From Bdellovibrio bacteriovorus HD100 (GTDB taxonomy: Bacteria; Bdellovibrionota; Bdellovibrionia; Bdellovibrionales; Bdellovibrionaceae), in contig NC_005363.1 in NCBI RefSeq assembly GCF_000196175.1, positions 992,001 through 1,056,000 on the forward strand: DNA of 64,000 nucleotides. The letters run 5' to 3'. Of this stretch, positions 9,048 to 17,787 are shown piece by piece; within the stretch, counting starts at the first letter, position 1, and the number at the start of each line of letters is the position of its first letter. The notes below the pieces were generated by a model. The model was not told the origin of the DNA. It was given only the letters and a program-made list of their open reading frames with translations, and ran no database searches. The position numbers were made by a program, and so were the translations under genes.

Positions 9048-9299
9048 ATGTCGGACTCTACACACTTTCGCCGCTGCCACCGCTGCGACACCGTAAACTC
9101 GGCTGACGGGGAGCTTGTGACGACCTGTGAATGCTGTGGAAAGCACCTTGCACCCTTCTATTTTTTCGACGAGAGTAGGGCCATGGGCATGGCCGATTCG
9201 AATTTTTACTCCAGCCTTGGAGTGAGGGTTTCGTCCGAGCTTTTGCCTCATAAAGAGTATCCTCCGGTGTGGGGATTAACTGTGTATTGGGAGCCCTGA
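9048..9299 (+). CDS. Small zinc-ribbon protein
   Basis: An 83-aa cytoplasmic protein with two close CxxC pairs (CHRC and CECC, about 22 residues apart), a probable structural zinc site. The rest is short and unremarkable. The ATG at 9048 is preferred over an upstream ATG at 9021 because AAAGGAGC lies 7 nt before it. It ends 6 nt before the threonine ammonia-lyase start, so the two are likely co-transcribed. Function unknown. Confidence 0.8.
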   Translation: MSDSTHFRRCHRCDTVNSADGELVTTCECCGKHLAPFYFFDESRAMGMADSNFYSSLGVRVSSELLPHKEYPPVWGLTVYWEP

Positions 9300-9305
9300 T
9301 CCAAA

Positions 9306-10517
9306 ATGAAAGTCAGCTTTGCAGACATCCAAAAAGCCCGTGAACTTCTGAAAGACATCATCTGTCCAACCGAGATGAGTCATTCCATCAGCGCCAGCAA
9401 CCTGCTTAAAAGCGAAGTGTACCTGAAGTTTGAAAACACTCAGCGCACGGGAAGTTTTAAATTCCGCGGGGCCTATAACAAAATCTCCAATCTGACAGCC
9501 GACGAAAAAGCCCGCGGTGTGGTCGCCAGCTCTGCCGGAAATCACGCGCAAGGTGTCGCCCTGTCAGCGAAACTGGCCGGAGTCAAATCCACCATCGTGA
9601 TGCCGGAGACAGCCTCGATCAGCAAAGCTTCCGCGACCCGTGATTACGGCGCCAACGTCGTGCTTAAAGGCGAGATCTACGACGAGGCTTTCGAACATGC
9701 CCAGAAACTGGAAAAAGAACACGGCTACACCTTCGTGCACCCTTATCAGGACCCTTATGTGATCGCTGGCCAGGGAACCATCGGGATCGAGATCCTGGAA
9801 AAGGTTCCAGACCTGGATACGGTGATTGTGCCCATCGGGGGTGGCGGTCTGATCAGTGGTGTGGCGTTGGCGGTGAAGGCCATCAATCCAAAGATCCGCG
9901 TGATCGGTGTGCAAAGCGACCGCTCTCCGGGAATGGCGCATCTTTATAACAAACAGCCTTTGTCCCAGATCAAACGTGCCGCCACGATTGCTGACGGCAT
10001 TGCGATCAAAAACCCTTCCCAGGTGATGCTGGACAGTTTCATTTCCAAGTATGTCGATCAGGTGGTGACAGTCAGTGATGACGAGATCGCTGAAGCGATT
10101 GTGTTCCTGATGGAAAGAGCCAAAACCGTAGCTGAAGGCTCTGGCGCAGCGGCGATGGCAGCTGCGATGTCCCGCGGACTGGATCTGGGTAAAAAGACCT
10201 GTGTGATTATCAGCGGTGGAAATATCGATCTGAACATCGTTTCAAAGATCATCGACCGTGGTCAGATTCTGCGCGGACGCCTGTGTGAGTTGTCCGTGAT
10301 TGTGGATGACCTTCCGGGGAATTTGAGCCGTTTGACTCAGGCAATTGCCTCTCAAAAAGCCAACATCCTGGAAGTGCGTCACGACCGTGTGTCGAAGGGG
10401 CTTTCACTGCGTGAAACCCGCATCGACTTCGTTCTAGAGACTACGAGCATTGAACATGTTGAACGGATTAAGCGGGCTCTTGAGGAAACTGGAGCCAAGG
10501 TTATCCAAAGCACCTAA
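9306..10517 (+). CDS. ilvA: Threonine ammonia-lyase with one ACT domain
   Basis: PLP enzyme converting threonine to 2-oxobutanoate and ammonia. PLP-binding Lys52 lies in GSFKFRGAYNK, with SSAGNHAQG and the glycine loop GGGGL. The C-terminal 75 residues form a single ACT domain (VDDLPGNLSRL), giving 403 aa, the short form rather than the two-ACT biosynthetic IlvA of E. coli. It could serve isoleucine synthesis or catabolism (TdcB-like); no other isoleucine genes are nearby. Its last 84 nt overlap the convergent solute-binding gene. Confidence 0.92.
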   Translation: MKVSFADIQKARELLKDIICPTEMSHSISASNLLKSEVYLKFENTQRTGSFKFRGAYNKISNLTADEKARGVVASSAGNHAQGVALSAKLAGVKSTIVMPETASISKASATRDYGANVVLKGEIYDEAFEHAQKLEKEHGYTFVHPYQDPYVIAGQGTIGIEILEKVPDLDTVIVPIGGGGLISGVALAVKAINPKIRVIGVQSDRSPGMAHLYNKQPLSQIKRAATIADGIAIKNPSQVMLDSFISKYVDQVVTVSDDEIAEAIVFLMERAKTVAEGSGAAAMAAAMSRGLDLGKKTCVIISGGNIDLNIVSKIIDRGQILRGRLCELSVIVDDLPGNLSRLTQAIASQKANILEVRHDRVSKGLSLRETRIDFVLETTSIEHVERIKRALEETGAKVIQST

Positions 10518-11312
10518 AGAAATCCCTGAAGGCTGCTCCCAGTCCTTTAGATTGTACTTCATAAGAATCCGCTGCAGCTCTCCGCTGCGGCGAAGCTCCT
10601 CGACCCCGCGACTGAGAATCTCGGCATATTCCTGCGACTTTGGATTGTTCGGGGAAAATGAAATAAACAGCGCCGGATCATGATTTTCAACCCAGCCGCC
10701 AATTTTCATATTTTCCATGGTGATCTTTGCTGACACAGACGTGTACTGCAGCACCACCGGATTTTCGATAAAACCGTCCAGTCGTCCGGCCTGCATCATG
10801 CGAATGACCTGTTCCAGCGGGCGGTCCCCTGAAAACGGAATGAACGAACGATGGCGGGAACGGATCAGATTGTCGACGCTGTCGCCGTAAGTGTAGCCGT
10901 TGATCACGCCGATTTTCATGCCCTGCAAAGACGGGCGGCCCTTGTAGGTCCATGTGGAGTTCTTGGGAACAAAGTAGGCGTTTTTCATGAGGCCCAAAGA
11001 TTTCTTGGGATAGATAAAGTCCGGAGCATCCACCACACTGCAGCCCATCAGGCCCTGCACGCGGTTGCTGCGGGTGTCTTTGATGGCTCGCACCCAGTTG
11101 GAAAGTTTCACCTGCACTTTGTGGCCCTGTTTTTCAAAGACCGCGCGGGTGATTTCCACCATATAACCAGGAGTTTCAGAATCGGGATTGCAAACGTAAG
11201 GACACCAGAAGTCGGAACGGAAGGAAATCACGTCGGCACGGACGTGTTCGGACACGAAGACAGTTGCTGACAGAATCAATGCGGCAAGTGCTTGTTGAAC
11301 TCTCAGGTGCAT
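10434..11312 (-). CDS. Orphan periplasmic solute-binding protein (family 3-like)
   Basis: 292 aa with a signal peptide ending near HVRAD. Features of the amino-acid type solute-binding fold are visible: an early DFWCPY segment, GYMVEITRAVF, then LQGMKIGVINGYTYG and MMQAGRLDGFI, which match the lobe-defining blocks. No permease or ATPase gene is adjacent, so it may bind a ligand for a distant transporter or act in sensing. GAGAGGGG precedes the ATG. The C-terminal 27 codons overlap ilvA in antiparallel. Confidence 0.8.
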   Translation of the reverse strand: MHLRVQQALAALILSATVFVSEHVRADVISFRSDFWCPYVCNPDSETPGYMVEITRAVFEKQGHKVQVKLSNWVRAIKDTRSNRVQGLMGCSVVDAPDFIYPKKSLGLMKNAYFVPKNSTWTYKGRPSLQGMKIGVINGYTYGDSVDNLIRSRHRSFIPFSGDRPLEQVIRMMQAGRLDGFIENPVVLQYTSVSAKITMENMKIGGWVENHDPALFISFSPNNPKSQEYAEILSRGVEELRRSGELQRILMKYNLKDWEQPSGISLGALDNLGSSFLKSPLNPFNMFNARSL

Positions 11313-11402
11313 AAGGCCCCTCTCCTTACTTACCCTTATGCAATACTGTGCGGTTTCACAAGTTGCACGGAGAAAAGAAGGACCTTTCTGATATGTAACC
11401 TT

Positions 11403-12005
11403 TTAATCTTTGAATTCGATTTTACGTTCAAAATGGCAGGTGTATCCACCTGGATTCTTTTGTAAATAATCCTGATGATACTCTTCCGCGGACCAAAAAT
11501 CGGCAGCTTTCACGATTTGCGTGACCACGGGGCTTTTCCAAGCTCCTGATTTGTCCACGCGAGCTCTTACAATTTCTGCTTCATCTCTTTGTTTGTCGGA
11601 GGTGTAGAAAATGGCACTGCGATACTGGGTCCCGATATCATTGCCTTGACGGTTGGTCGTCGTCGGATCGTGAATCTTATAGAAATAAAGCAGAAGATCC
11701 TGATACGTGATTTTTTCAGGATTGAAAGTGATCTTCACGGTTTCGGCATGATTGGTGGTGCCGGTTTTTACGATATTGTAGTTGGCGTTTTTGGTGTCGC
11801 CGCCCATGTAACCGACTTCGGTTTGGGTGACGCCCGGAAGTTTGCGCAGCAAATCTTCCATGCCCCAAAAACAGCCGCCGGCCAGATAAGCCACTTCAGA
11901 CGTGCTCACGGTGTTTCCTTTCTTGGCAGCTTTGGTCGTTTTGGCCTCCGAGTTGAGGCCTACGAACATTCCCAGTACTGCGAAAAACATAAAAAGGTGT
12001 TTCAT
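11403..12005 (-). CDS. msrA: Exported peptide methionine sulfoxide reductase A
   Basis: Reduces methionine-S-sulfoxide in proteins. The catalytic Cys45 lies in GGCFWG; the C-terminal segments EEYHQDYL and GGYTCHF supply ligand-binding residues and a possible resolving Cys. Residues 1-21 form a signal peptide (MKHLFMFFAVLGMF through NSEAK), so this copy works in the periplasm, protecting envelope proteins. No msrB is fused or adjacent. Confidence 0.93.
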   Translation of the reverse strand: MKHLFMFFAVLGMFVGLNSEAKTTKAAKKGNTVSTSEVAYLAGGCFWGMEDLLRKLPGVTQTEVGYMGGDTKNANYNIVKTGTTNHAETVKITFNPEKITYQDLLLYFYKIHDPTTTNRQGNDIGTQYRSAIFYTSDKQRDEAEIVRARVDKSGAWKSPVVTQIVKAADFWSAEEYHQDYLQKNPGGYTCHFERKIEFKD

Positions 12006-12026
12006 GCTTGTTATGTTATCACCGAC

Positions 12027-12050
12027 AAGGGACTCCCGCTAGAGTCCTTT
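12027..12050 (-). terminator. Hairpin after hyuB-like gene, possible terminator
   Basis: AAGGGACTC (12027-12035) pairs with GAGTCCTTT (12042-12050) around CCGCTA, one wobble pair. It directly follows the HyuB-like stop codon on the minus strand, but the T tract on that strand is poor. Confidence 0.4.
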
Positions 12051-12051
12051 G

Positions 12052-13452
12052 TTATTCAGCACGACCGTAGCCGCCACCTGAACCAGAACAAAGGGTCAGG
12101 ATGTCTTTAGCCGCAAATTTTTGCTGTCCCAGAACGGGAAGAGTCTTTGCGACGTCCCCTTGTTCCAGGGTGACTTCCGCCGGATCGCCGTGACTGCAGG
12201 TTTTCAGCAGGCGGGGACGGTGCAAAGTCAGGTCGGTCATCCAGGTGGCGGAAAGTTCCCCGCACACCTCGATTTTCATAACCACGCCACGGCCACCGCT
12301 GAATTTGCCTTTGCCACCATTGGAGTGACGCTGATCCACACGCAGAACCTTGATAGGGAAGTCACGCTCCAGTTGTTCCAAAGAAATCGCATCCAGGTGC
12401 GCGCTGACGCCGTCGCGGGAGGCCTTTGCACCTTCGCCGCCTGGCAAAGTCAAAAGTGCATGCTTGCCGCCAGACTGAAGATCAAACTGCAAAGCACAGT
12501 GGCTGCCCAAAGAGGATTCCTGTTTGTGGTGAATTTGTGCCAGCGCCAGTTCAATAGCTGATTGCAGGGCCGCGACCCCGCAGGTCATGCCTTTGAAGGT
12601 TGGAGCCGGATATTTACCCACCAGCCAGCAGCCGGAAGGTTTGGTGATTTGCAAAACAGAGAATGAACCAGAATTCGCCAGATCCGTGAAGCCATAATGA
12701 CGACTCAAAGCATGGAAGCAGGCGCCGTAAGTGGCAGACTCGGTCAGGGAAACTGTTTTTGCCGCCGTGGTGCCGCTGAAATCCAAAGAGATTTTTCCAT
12801 CCTGGATTTCCATGTTCAGGCGCAGCAGTTCACCGCTGTCCAGAACCACATCCACACGGGCTTCACCCGAAGCGCTTTCAGAAATCTTTTTCGTCGCCGC
12901 TTTTTTCGAGATGCGCAGATAGTCTTCGATCAGTTCACCCGTCACGGTGAAACCAGTCAGCTCGATGGCATCCACCAGTTTTTTTGCTCCGGCCGTCAGA
13001 TCTGCCACTTGGGTTTTCAGCCAAGGCACAAATTCAGGCGGGCAGGCGGGATGCGCCTGCATGGCTGCCAGAATCATTTCATTCAGCTGGTTTTTCTGAC
13101 GAAGCGGTGTCGGCGGAATGCGCAGGCCTTCTTCTTCGATGGATTTGACGATTTTCACCTGCGTGTCCATTGGACGGCGTGAAACCCACAGAAGGTCTTC
13201 TGAAACCGCCATCACAAAGGTCATTTCTGAAAGCAGGCTTCCGCCACTGTAAGGGTCATTCAAAAGCGCGATGTCGCCTTCTTGCAGTTTCAGATATTTT
13301 GCAGCGGTGCTGGCCGCCGTTGTCAGCGTGCCATAGGTCACCGGCTGCTGGCCGCGCACGCCCAGCACATCTCCGTCCAAGGTCATCAGTGCGGATTCAC
13401 CCACCAGGAATTGATTCAGCAAAGAATGCAGAAGTTCGATTTGATAGTTCAT
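12052..13452 (-). CDS. HyuB-like (hydantoinase B / oxoprolinase B family) protein
   Basis: The 466-aa protein carries the family signature LNDPYSGGSLLSEMTFV near residue 73 and later glycine-rich blocks such as GGKGKFSGGRGVVMKIE. Typical HyuB proteins are longer (more than 500 aa) and act with HyuA in ATP-dependent ring opening of hydantoins or 5-oxoproline, or in acetone carboxylation. The start at MNYQIEL overlaps the upstream gene by 4 nt (ATGA). The substrate cannot be read from sequence. Confidence 0.75.
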   Translation of the reverse strand: MNYQIELLHSLLNQFLVGESALMTLDGDVLGVRGQQPVTYGTLTTAASTAAKYLKLQEGDIALLNDPYSGGSLLSEMTFVMAVSEDLLWVSRRPMDTQVKIVKSIEEEGLRIPPTPLRQKNQLNEMILAAMQAHPACPPEFVPWLKTQVADLTAGAKKLVDAIELTGFTVTGELIEDYLRISKKAATKKISESASGEARVDVVLDSGELLRLNMEIQDGKISLDFSGTTAAKTVSLTESATYGACFHALSRHYGFTDLANSGSFSVLQITKPSGCWLVGKYPAPTFKGMTCGVAALQSAIELALAQIHHKQESSLGSHCALQFDLQSGGKHALLTLPGGEGAKASRDGVSAHLDAISLEQLERDFPIKVLRVDQRHSNGGKGKFSGGRGVVMKIEVCGELSATWMTDLTLHRPRLLKTCSHGDPAEVTLEQGDVAKTLPVLGQQKFAAKDILTLCSGSGGGYGRAE

Positions 13453-14801
13453 TTGGACTCCTTCAGGGCTTGCATGCCCCACAGGGCCGTGGCTGCGGAT
13501 TCGCAGAATTCATCAGCGGCCACCGTGGTGTGCGGGTCTTTCTTGAAGATATTGGCAAACAGTGCTGCCAAAGGACCCGTCACCAATAACTTTTGCTGAT
13601 CACGTTGCAGGAAAGACTCCACAGCCAGTCTTTGCACGGACAGGCTTTGCAGCTCTTTGGTCAGATGATTGAAGTCATTGTCTTTGAAGGTGCTGATTTT
13701 GGAAAGGGTCAGCAGGGCTGTTTTAAAGCGCTGAATTCCCTGGGCAGAAACGCGGTCCTCCAGGCCTTCCAGTTTGGAAAGCTTGGGATTTTCAGACCAC
13801 AGATCCAAAAGGCTCATTTTTTGCCCGCGCCCCAGGAACATCGGTCCCGGTTCCCAGCCCTCTTCCTGAGTCAGGAAGTCAAAACGATCAAAGCTGTTCA
13901 GGCCAATACCCAGTGTGGGTTGGACGCCCAGATTTTTTACTTTCAAATGGCGCACTTCCACCGGACCCCAGCAGCTGTTCCATTGGGCGGCCCAGCGGGT
14001 CGGAGAAATCAGTGTGAAATACTCAAGACCCAGATACAATACATCCTTACCCAAGGACTTGTTCCAAAGACCCAGAGCTGTGGAGGCGGCAAACTGGCTG
14101 CTGATTTCTTTTCCGGTTTCATCCTGGAAAAGTTCACCGCTGGCATCCAGGAAGTGAATGTCGTTTTTATCAAGTGCGGCCTCAAGGCCCGCGTAAATGT
14201 CTTTTTTCAGGTCGGCAAAAACACCGGAAAGGGTGGCGTTCAGAGCGTTCTGAGTCCAGCGCGTGACTTCGTGAGGATTGTCAGTGCTGGCCGGAGCAAA
14301 CACTTCAATGCCCTTTTCGGTGAAGAATTTTGTCGCCGCATTCAGGTGCACAGGGTTGGTCGCAGAGTGCAGCAGATTCAAACAGACTTTCTTGCAGCTC
14401 ATCAGCTCAAGTTTCGCGGCAATTGCTTCCAGTTCTTCAGTTTGCAGTGCGGCCTCGACGCTGCCGTCGGCACGCACGCGTTCACGCAGGGCAAACTGCA
14501 GATCCCTGCTGGTCAGCGCTGCAGGAGTTCCGCAAAGATCCAGCCAGTGTTCCAGACCCTCGGTGCTGACATGGGCCACAGCGCCACTCAGTTTGTAGTC
14601 CAAAAGTTTTTTGGGAACGCGCAGGCTGATAAAGGCCTTGTGGATTTTTCCATGGGGCGCGACGAACTGGTTCAGTGAGGATTTAAGGCTTTCACGAGAG
14701 TGAAACACTCTCTTCTGCGCAAGGGGACTGGAGTCTGACAGGAGTGAGAATTCGGCGAAAGATTCACCGACGCTCACGCCGAGCACGAGGCTGTTTTGCA
14801 T
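13449..14801 (-). CDS. Reduced HyuA-like (hydantoinase A family) protein
   Basis: 450 aa, much shorter than typical HyuA (about 650-700 aa). Recognisable relics are LGVSVGESFAEF in place of the N-terminal nucleotide-binding loop, VTRWTQNALNATLSG and the late GPMFLGRGQKMSLLDLW block that corresponds to GPxxxGRGG. The early phosphate-binding motif is degenerate. It immediately precedes and overlaps the HyuB-like gene, and pairing supports the assignment. Activity is doubtful or altered; a repurposed ATPase-like subunit is possible. Confidence 0.65.
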   Translation of the reverse strand: MQNSLVLGVSVGESFAEFSLLSDSSPLAQKRVFHSRESLKSSLNQFVAPHGKIHKAFISLRVPKKLLDYKLSGAVAHVSTEGLEHWLDLCGTPAALTSRDLQFALRERVRADGSVEAALQTEELEAIAAKLELMSCKKVCLNLLHSATNPVHLNAATKFFTEKGIEVFAPASTDNPHEVTRWTQNALNATLSGVFADLKKDIYAGLEAALDKNDIHFLDASGELFQDETGKEISSQFAASTALGLWNKSLGKDVLYLGLEYFTLISPTRWAAQWNSCWGPVEVRHLKVKNLGVQPTLGIGLNSFDRFDFLTQEEGWEPGPMFLGRGQKMSLLDLWSENPKLSKLEGLEDRVSAQGIQRFKTALLTLSKISTFKDNDFNHLTKELQSLSVQRLAVESFLQRDQQKLLVTGPLAALFANIFKKDPHTTVAADEFCESAATALWGMQALKESK

Positions 14802-14896
14802 TTTCGAACGCTCTCTATTGAATTTGCTCTGGAATGTTGTTAAGTCTTAGTCGGACAGGTATAGCAAAGTATTCTCTCTAAGAAAAGGATTCTAAA

Positions 14897-16015
14897 GTGA
14901 AGATTTCTCCCGAAATTTTGAATCTGGTGCCCTACAAACCTGGAAAGCCGATTTCCGAGACCCAACGTGAGTACGGGCTCACAACGGTCTACAAACTCGC
15001 AAGTAACGAGAATCCTTTGGGTCCCAGCCCGAAAGCCATGGCGGCAGTGAAGCAGGCTTTGGATCATCAGCACCTGTATCCGGATCCATCCCACTATGAG
15101 CTTTTGCAGACTTTGTCGAAAGAATGGGGCTTCCCGACAAAACAACTTGCTATTGGTAACGGCAGCGACGAGCTGATTGATCTGTTGTGCCGTATCTACT
15201 GTGAGCACCATGACGGCGTTTTGACATCTGCGGCAGCGTTTAATGCTTATGAAGTCAGCGCTCCGGCCAACCGTGCGGTGATCCACAAAGTTCCCATGGC
15301 TGAAGGCTATCGTTTCGATCTGCCAGCCATTGCGGATTATTTCCTGAAACACCCGGAAAAAAACATCCGTTTGATTTTTGTCTCTAATCCCAACAATCCT
15401 ACCGGTACTTACGCGACCAAAGCGGAAGTGGAGGCTTTCCTTCAGAAAGTCGGTAACCGCGACGATGTGATGATTATTTTTGATGAAGCCTATAACGAAT
15501 TTGTGCGTGCCAAAGACTATGCTTCCGCACAAGGGTACATGGGGCAGTATAAGAACCTGATTGTTCTTCGCACTTTCTCCAAAATCTATGGCCTGGCGGG
15601 TTTCCGCCTGGGTGCGATGATCGCGCCGCCCGAGGTTGTGGAAGTCTTTAACCGTGTGCGCAAACCATTTAATGTCAACGATTTAGCGCAAGTGGCTGCA
15701 AATGCGGCTCTGCAAGATAAAGAATTTATTGAGCGATCGCAGCAGATTTGCTGGAAAGGGCTTGATTACTTCTACAAGAAGTTAGAAGAATTAGGCCTGC
15801 CTTACATTCCATCTCAGGGAAATTTTGTCATGTTTGACACCCTCCGTGACGCCGCCAAGGTGAACGAAGCGTTGTTACGTCGCGGAATTATTATGAGACC
15901 TCTATTGAACTATGGGTTCAAGACGCATCTGCGTTTGAGTGTAGGGCGCGATCATGAAAATGAGGCAGCAATGGTTGCCTTGGCGGAAGTTCTAAAAGAA
16001 ATCACTCCGCTGTAG
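14897..16015 (+). CDS. hisC: Histidinol-phosphate aminotransferase family
   Basis: PLP-dependent class I/II aminotransferase of 372 aa. Visible motifs are NPNNPTG, DEAYNEF, and the PLP Lys229 in TFSKIYGLAGFRLG. The best match is HisC; such enzymes often also serve phenylalanine and tyrosine synthesis. It starts at GTG 14897 with AAAAGGA upstream. cmk follows after 12 nt, and rpsA lies further on, echoing the aroA/hisC-cmk-rpsA neighbourhood known in many bacteria. Confidence 0.92.
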   Translation: MKISPEILNLVPYKPGKPISETQREYGLTTVYKLASNENPLGPSPKAMAAVKQALDHQHLYPDPSHYELLQTLSKEWGFPTKQLAIGNGSDELIDLLCRIYCEHHDGVLTSAAAFNAYEVSAPANRAVIHKVPMAEGYRFDLPAIADYFLKHPEKNIRLIFVSNPNNPTGTYATKAEVEAFLQKVGNRDDVMIIFDEAYNEFVRAKDYASAQGYMGQYKNLIVLRTFSKIYGLAGFRLGAMIAPPEVVEVFNRVRKPFNVNDLAQVAANAALQDKEFIERSQQICWKGLDYFYKKLEELGLPYIPSQGNFVMFDTLRDAAKVNEALLRRGIIMRPLLNYGFKTHLRLSVGRDHENEAAMVALAEVLKEITPL

Positions 16016-16027
16016 TTTTGGAGAATT

Positions 16028-16681
16028 ATGGGAATGGTAATTACGATTGATGGCCCTGCGGCCTCCGGAAAATCTTCAGTAAGTCGTGAGCTGGCTCGTC
16101 GTTTGGGCTGGCAGTGGGTTTCTACGGGCGCCTTCTATCGTGGTTTGGCATTTGCTGCTCTTCAACTGCAAATTGATCTGGATGACGTTTCCACTTTGGC
16201 TAGTCTGACCCACGATCCGGTATGGAGCGTGAAAATGGATGATGAGCGTACCCGTGTGTTCTTCAAAGACCAGGATGTGACTGATCAGATCGCTCACGAA
16301 GACGTGGGTAATTTCGCCAGCAAAGTCAGTCACTATCCAGAAGTGCGTAAAGCTCTTTTGGATGCGCAACGCAACTGTTCTGCCGGTCCTCAAGGTCTGG
16401 TGGCTGAAGGCCGCGATTGTGGAACCGTGGTGTTCCCAACTGCGGAAGCCAAGGTTTATTTGACAGCTAACAGTGAACACCGCGCGGCCCGCCGTGCGGC
16501 AGAGTTGGGTTTGGACCATGAAGACATGGTGAAAGCCCAGCAACAACGTGACCTTCAAGACTCCACCCGCAAAGTCGCTCCGATGGCCGTGCCAGAAGAC
16601 GCTTTGGTTGTGGACACAACTGCGCTCAACCTGAATCAAGTGGTTGATGCCGTCGTAGAATACGTAAAAAACAAAATCTAA
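16028..16681 (+). CDS. cmk: Cytidylate kinase
   Basis: Phosphorylates CMP and dCMP with ATP. The P-loop GPAASGKS (residues 9-16), the STGAFYRG segment and EGRDCGTVVFP are typical; length 217 aa is normal. It is 12 nt behind hisC, in the same transcript. The palindromic repeat element begins directly after its stop codon. Confidence 0.96.
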   Translation: MGMVITIDGPAASGKSSVSRELARRLGWQWVSTGAFYRGLAFAALQLQIDLDDVSTLASLTHDPVWSVKMDDERTRVFFKDQDVTDQIAHEDVGNFASKVSHYPEVRKALLDAQRNCSAGPQGLVAEGRDCGTVVFPTAEAKVYLTANSEHRAARRAAELGLDHEDMVKAQQQRDLQDSTRKVAPMAVPEDALVVDTTALNLNQVVDAVVEYVKNKI

Positions 16682-16682
16682 G

Positions 16683-16822
16683 GGCGGCCGCTGAAAACGG
16701 CCCAATCGACTGCGTGTTGAGGGCTCCTGCCCTCAACCCTTCGGGCTGACGTGCAAAAATAGCATCCTGCTATTTTTGTGTCGGGGAGTCGACTTGCGCT
16801 TGAACCGTTTTGAGCGACCTTG
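16683..16822. repeat. Dispersed palindromic element, copy B
   Basis: The outer arms GGCCGCTGAAAACGG and CCGTTTTGAGCG match the ends of copy A (4589-4716), as do the inner flanks near GACTGCG and CTTGCGCTTGAACC. Two perfect hairpins lie inside: GTTGAGGGC/GCCCTCAAC with a TCCT loop, and AAAAATAGCA/TGCTATTTTT with a TCC loop. The whole can fold as a three-way, cloverleaf-like structure. It directly follows cmk and may also end its transcript. Confidence 0.75.
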
Positions 16823-16908
16823 GTCCGTTGGGGCGCTCCAGTAATTTGACAGATATCCTGTGTGAGTTTTCCGTTGGGGTCTTTGTTCCGTTAATCTTAA
16901 AAGGCTTT

Positions 16909-17787
16909 ATGAAATGCAGCCTTTTTTCTTTTATTTTACCATTCTTTGGGATGTGGCTTTCGCCACAAATTGCCGGGGCGATTGAACCGCCGCCGCAGAA
17001 GCCTGCTATTCAGTGGATCGTGAATGATTTTCCGCCTTTTTTGGTGCTTTCGGGTGAGGGAATGATGGTGGATATTTCAAAGGCCAAAGGGCCCTTTGCC
17101 AGTATTTACCAAGAGATTGAGCGGGCTTTGCCGGCTTATTCGCATCGTTTTGTGCGGGTCTCTTTTTCCCGTGCGGAAAAACTTTTCAGTGGGCAGGGGG
17201 GCTATTGCACGGTGCTTTTGCAAAGAACCAAAGAGCGTGAAAAGTTTCTGATCTTTGGTGATGAACTGGCGCGGGCATTTCCTGTGGGGCTGGTGGTGCA
17301 TGCCAAGGATACGCCGGGGATCCGGGATGAGCAGAAGGACGTGGATTTAAAAGAGCTGCTGGCCAGCGGGAAATTTCGCCTGGGAGTGATTCAAAGCCGC
17401 GCCTACACCCAGCAGATTGATGACATTCTTTCCCACAGCGGGCATGCGACAAAGATTGTCGGTGACAGTGCCATGGGAAATCTTTTTCTGATGCTGGAAA
17501 AAAAACGGGTCAATGGCGTTTTGGCTTACGCACTGGAAAAAACCGATTACGAGCGCAACAACATCGCTGTGCCGCCGTTGAAATTTTTGAAGGTCAAAAA
17601 CATGCCCAACCATATCTCGGTGTGGGCGTCCTGTGAAAAATCCCTGCGTGGCGAACAGATTCTAAAAGACTTGACCCGCGCCGTGCGGGAAAAAAATGTG
17701 AAGGGTAAAATCTATAAGTACTTCATGCAGGAGCTTCCGCCGGACATGAAAAAAGGCTACCGGGCTCTTTACGACACTCCACCTTAG
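16909..17787 (+). CDS. Orphan periplasmic solute-binding-like protein
   Basis: 292 aa from the ATG at 16909 (AAAAGG upstream); the frame is open further up but the signal peptide MKCSLFSFILPFFGMW fixes this start. Segments such as WIVNDFPPFLV, ELLASGKFRLGVIQSRAYTQ and the C-terminal ISVWASCEKS resemble amino-acid binding proteins of the family 3 type, like the 10434 gene. No transporter genes are adjacent. It converges with and overlaps the next gene by 4 nt. Confidence 0.75.
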   Translation: MKCSLFSFILPFFGMWLSPQIAGAIEPPPQKPAIQWIVNDFPPFLVLSGEGMMVDISKAKGPFASIYQEIERALPAYSHRFVRVSFSRAEKLFSGQGGYCTVLLQRTKEREKFLIFGDELARAFPVGLVVHAKDTPGIRDEQKDVDLKELLASGKFRLGVIQSRAYTQQIDDILSHSGHATKIVGDSAMGNLFLMLEKKRVNGVLAYALEKTDYERNNIAVPPLKFLKVKNMPNHISVWASCEKSLRGEQILKDLTRAVREKNVKGKIYKYFMQELPPDMKKGYRALYDTPP

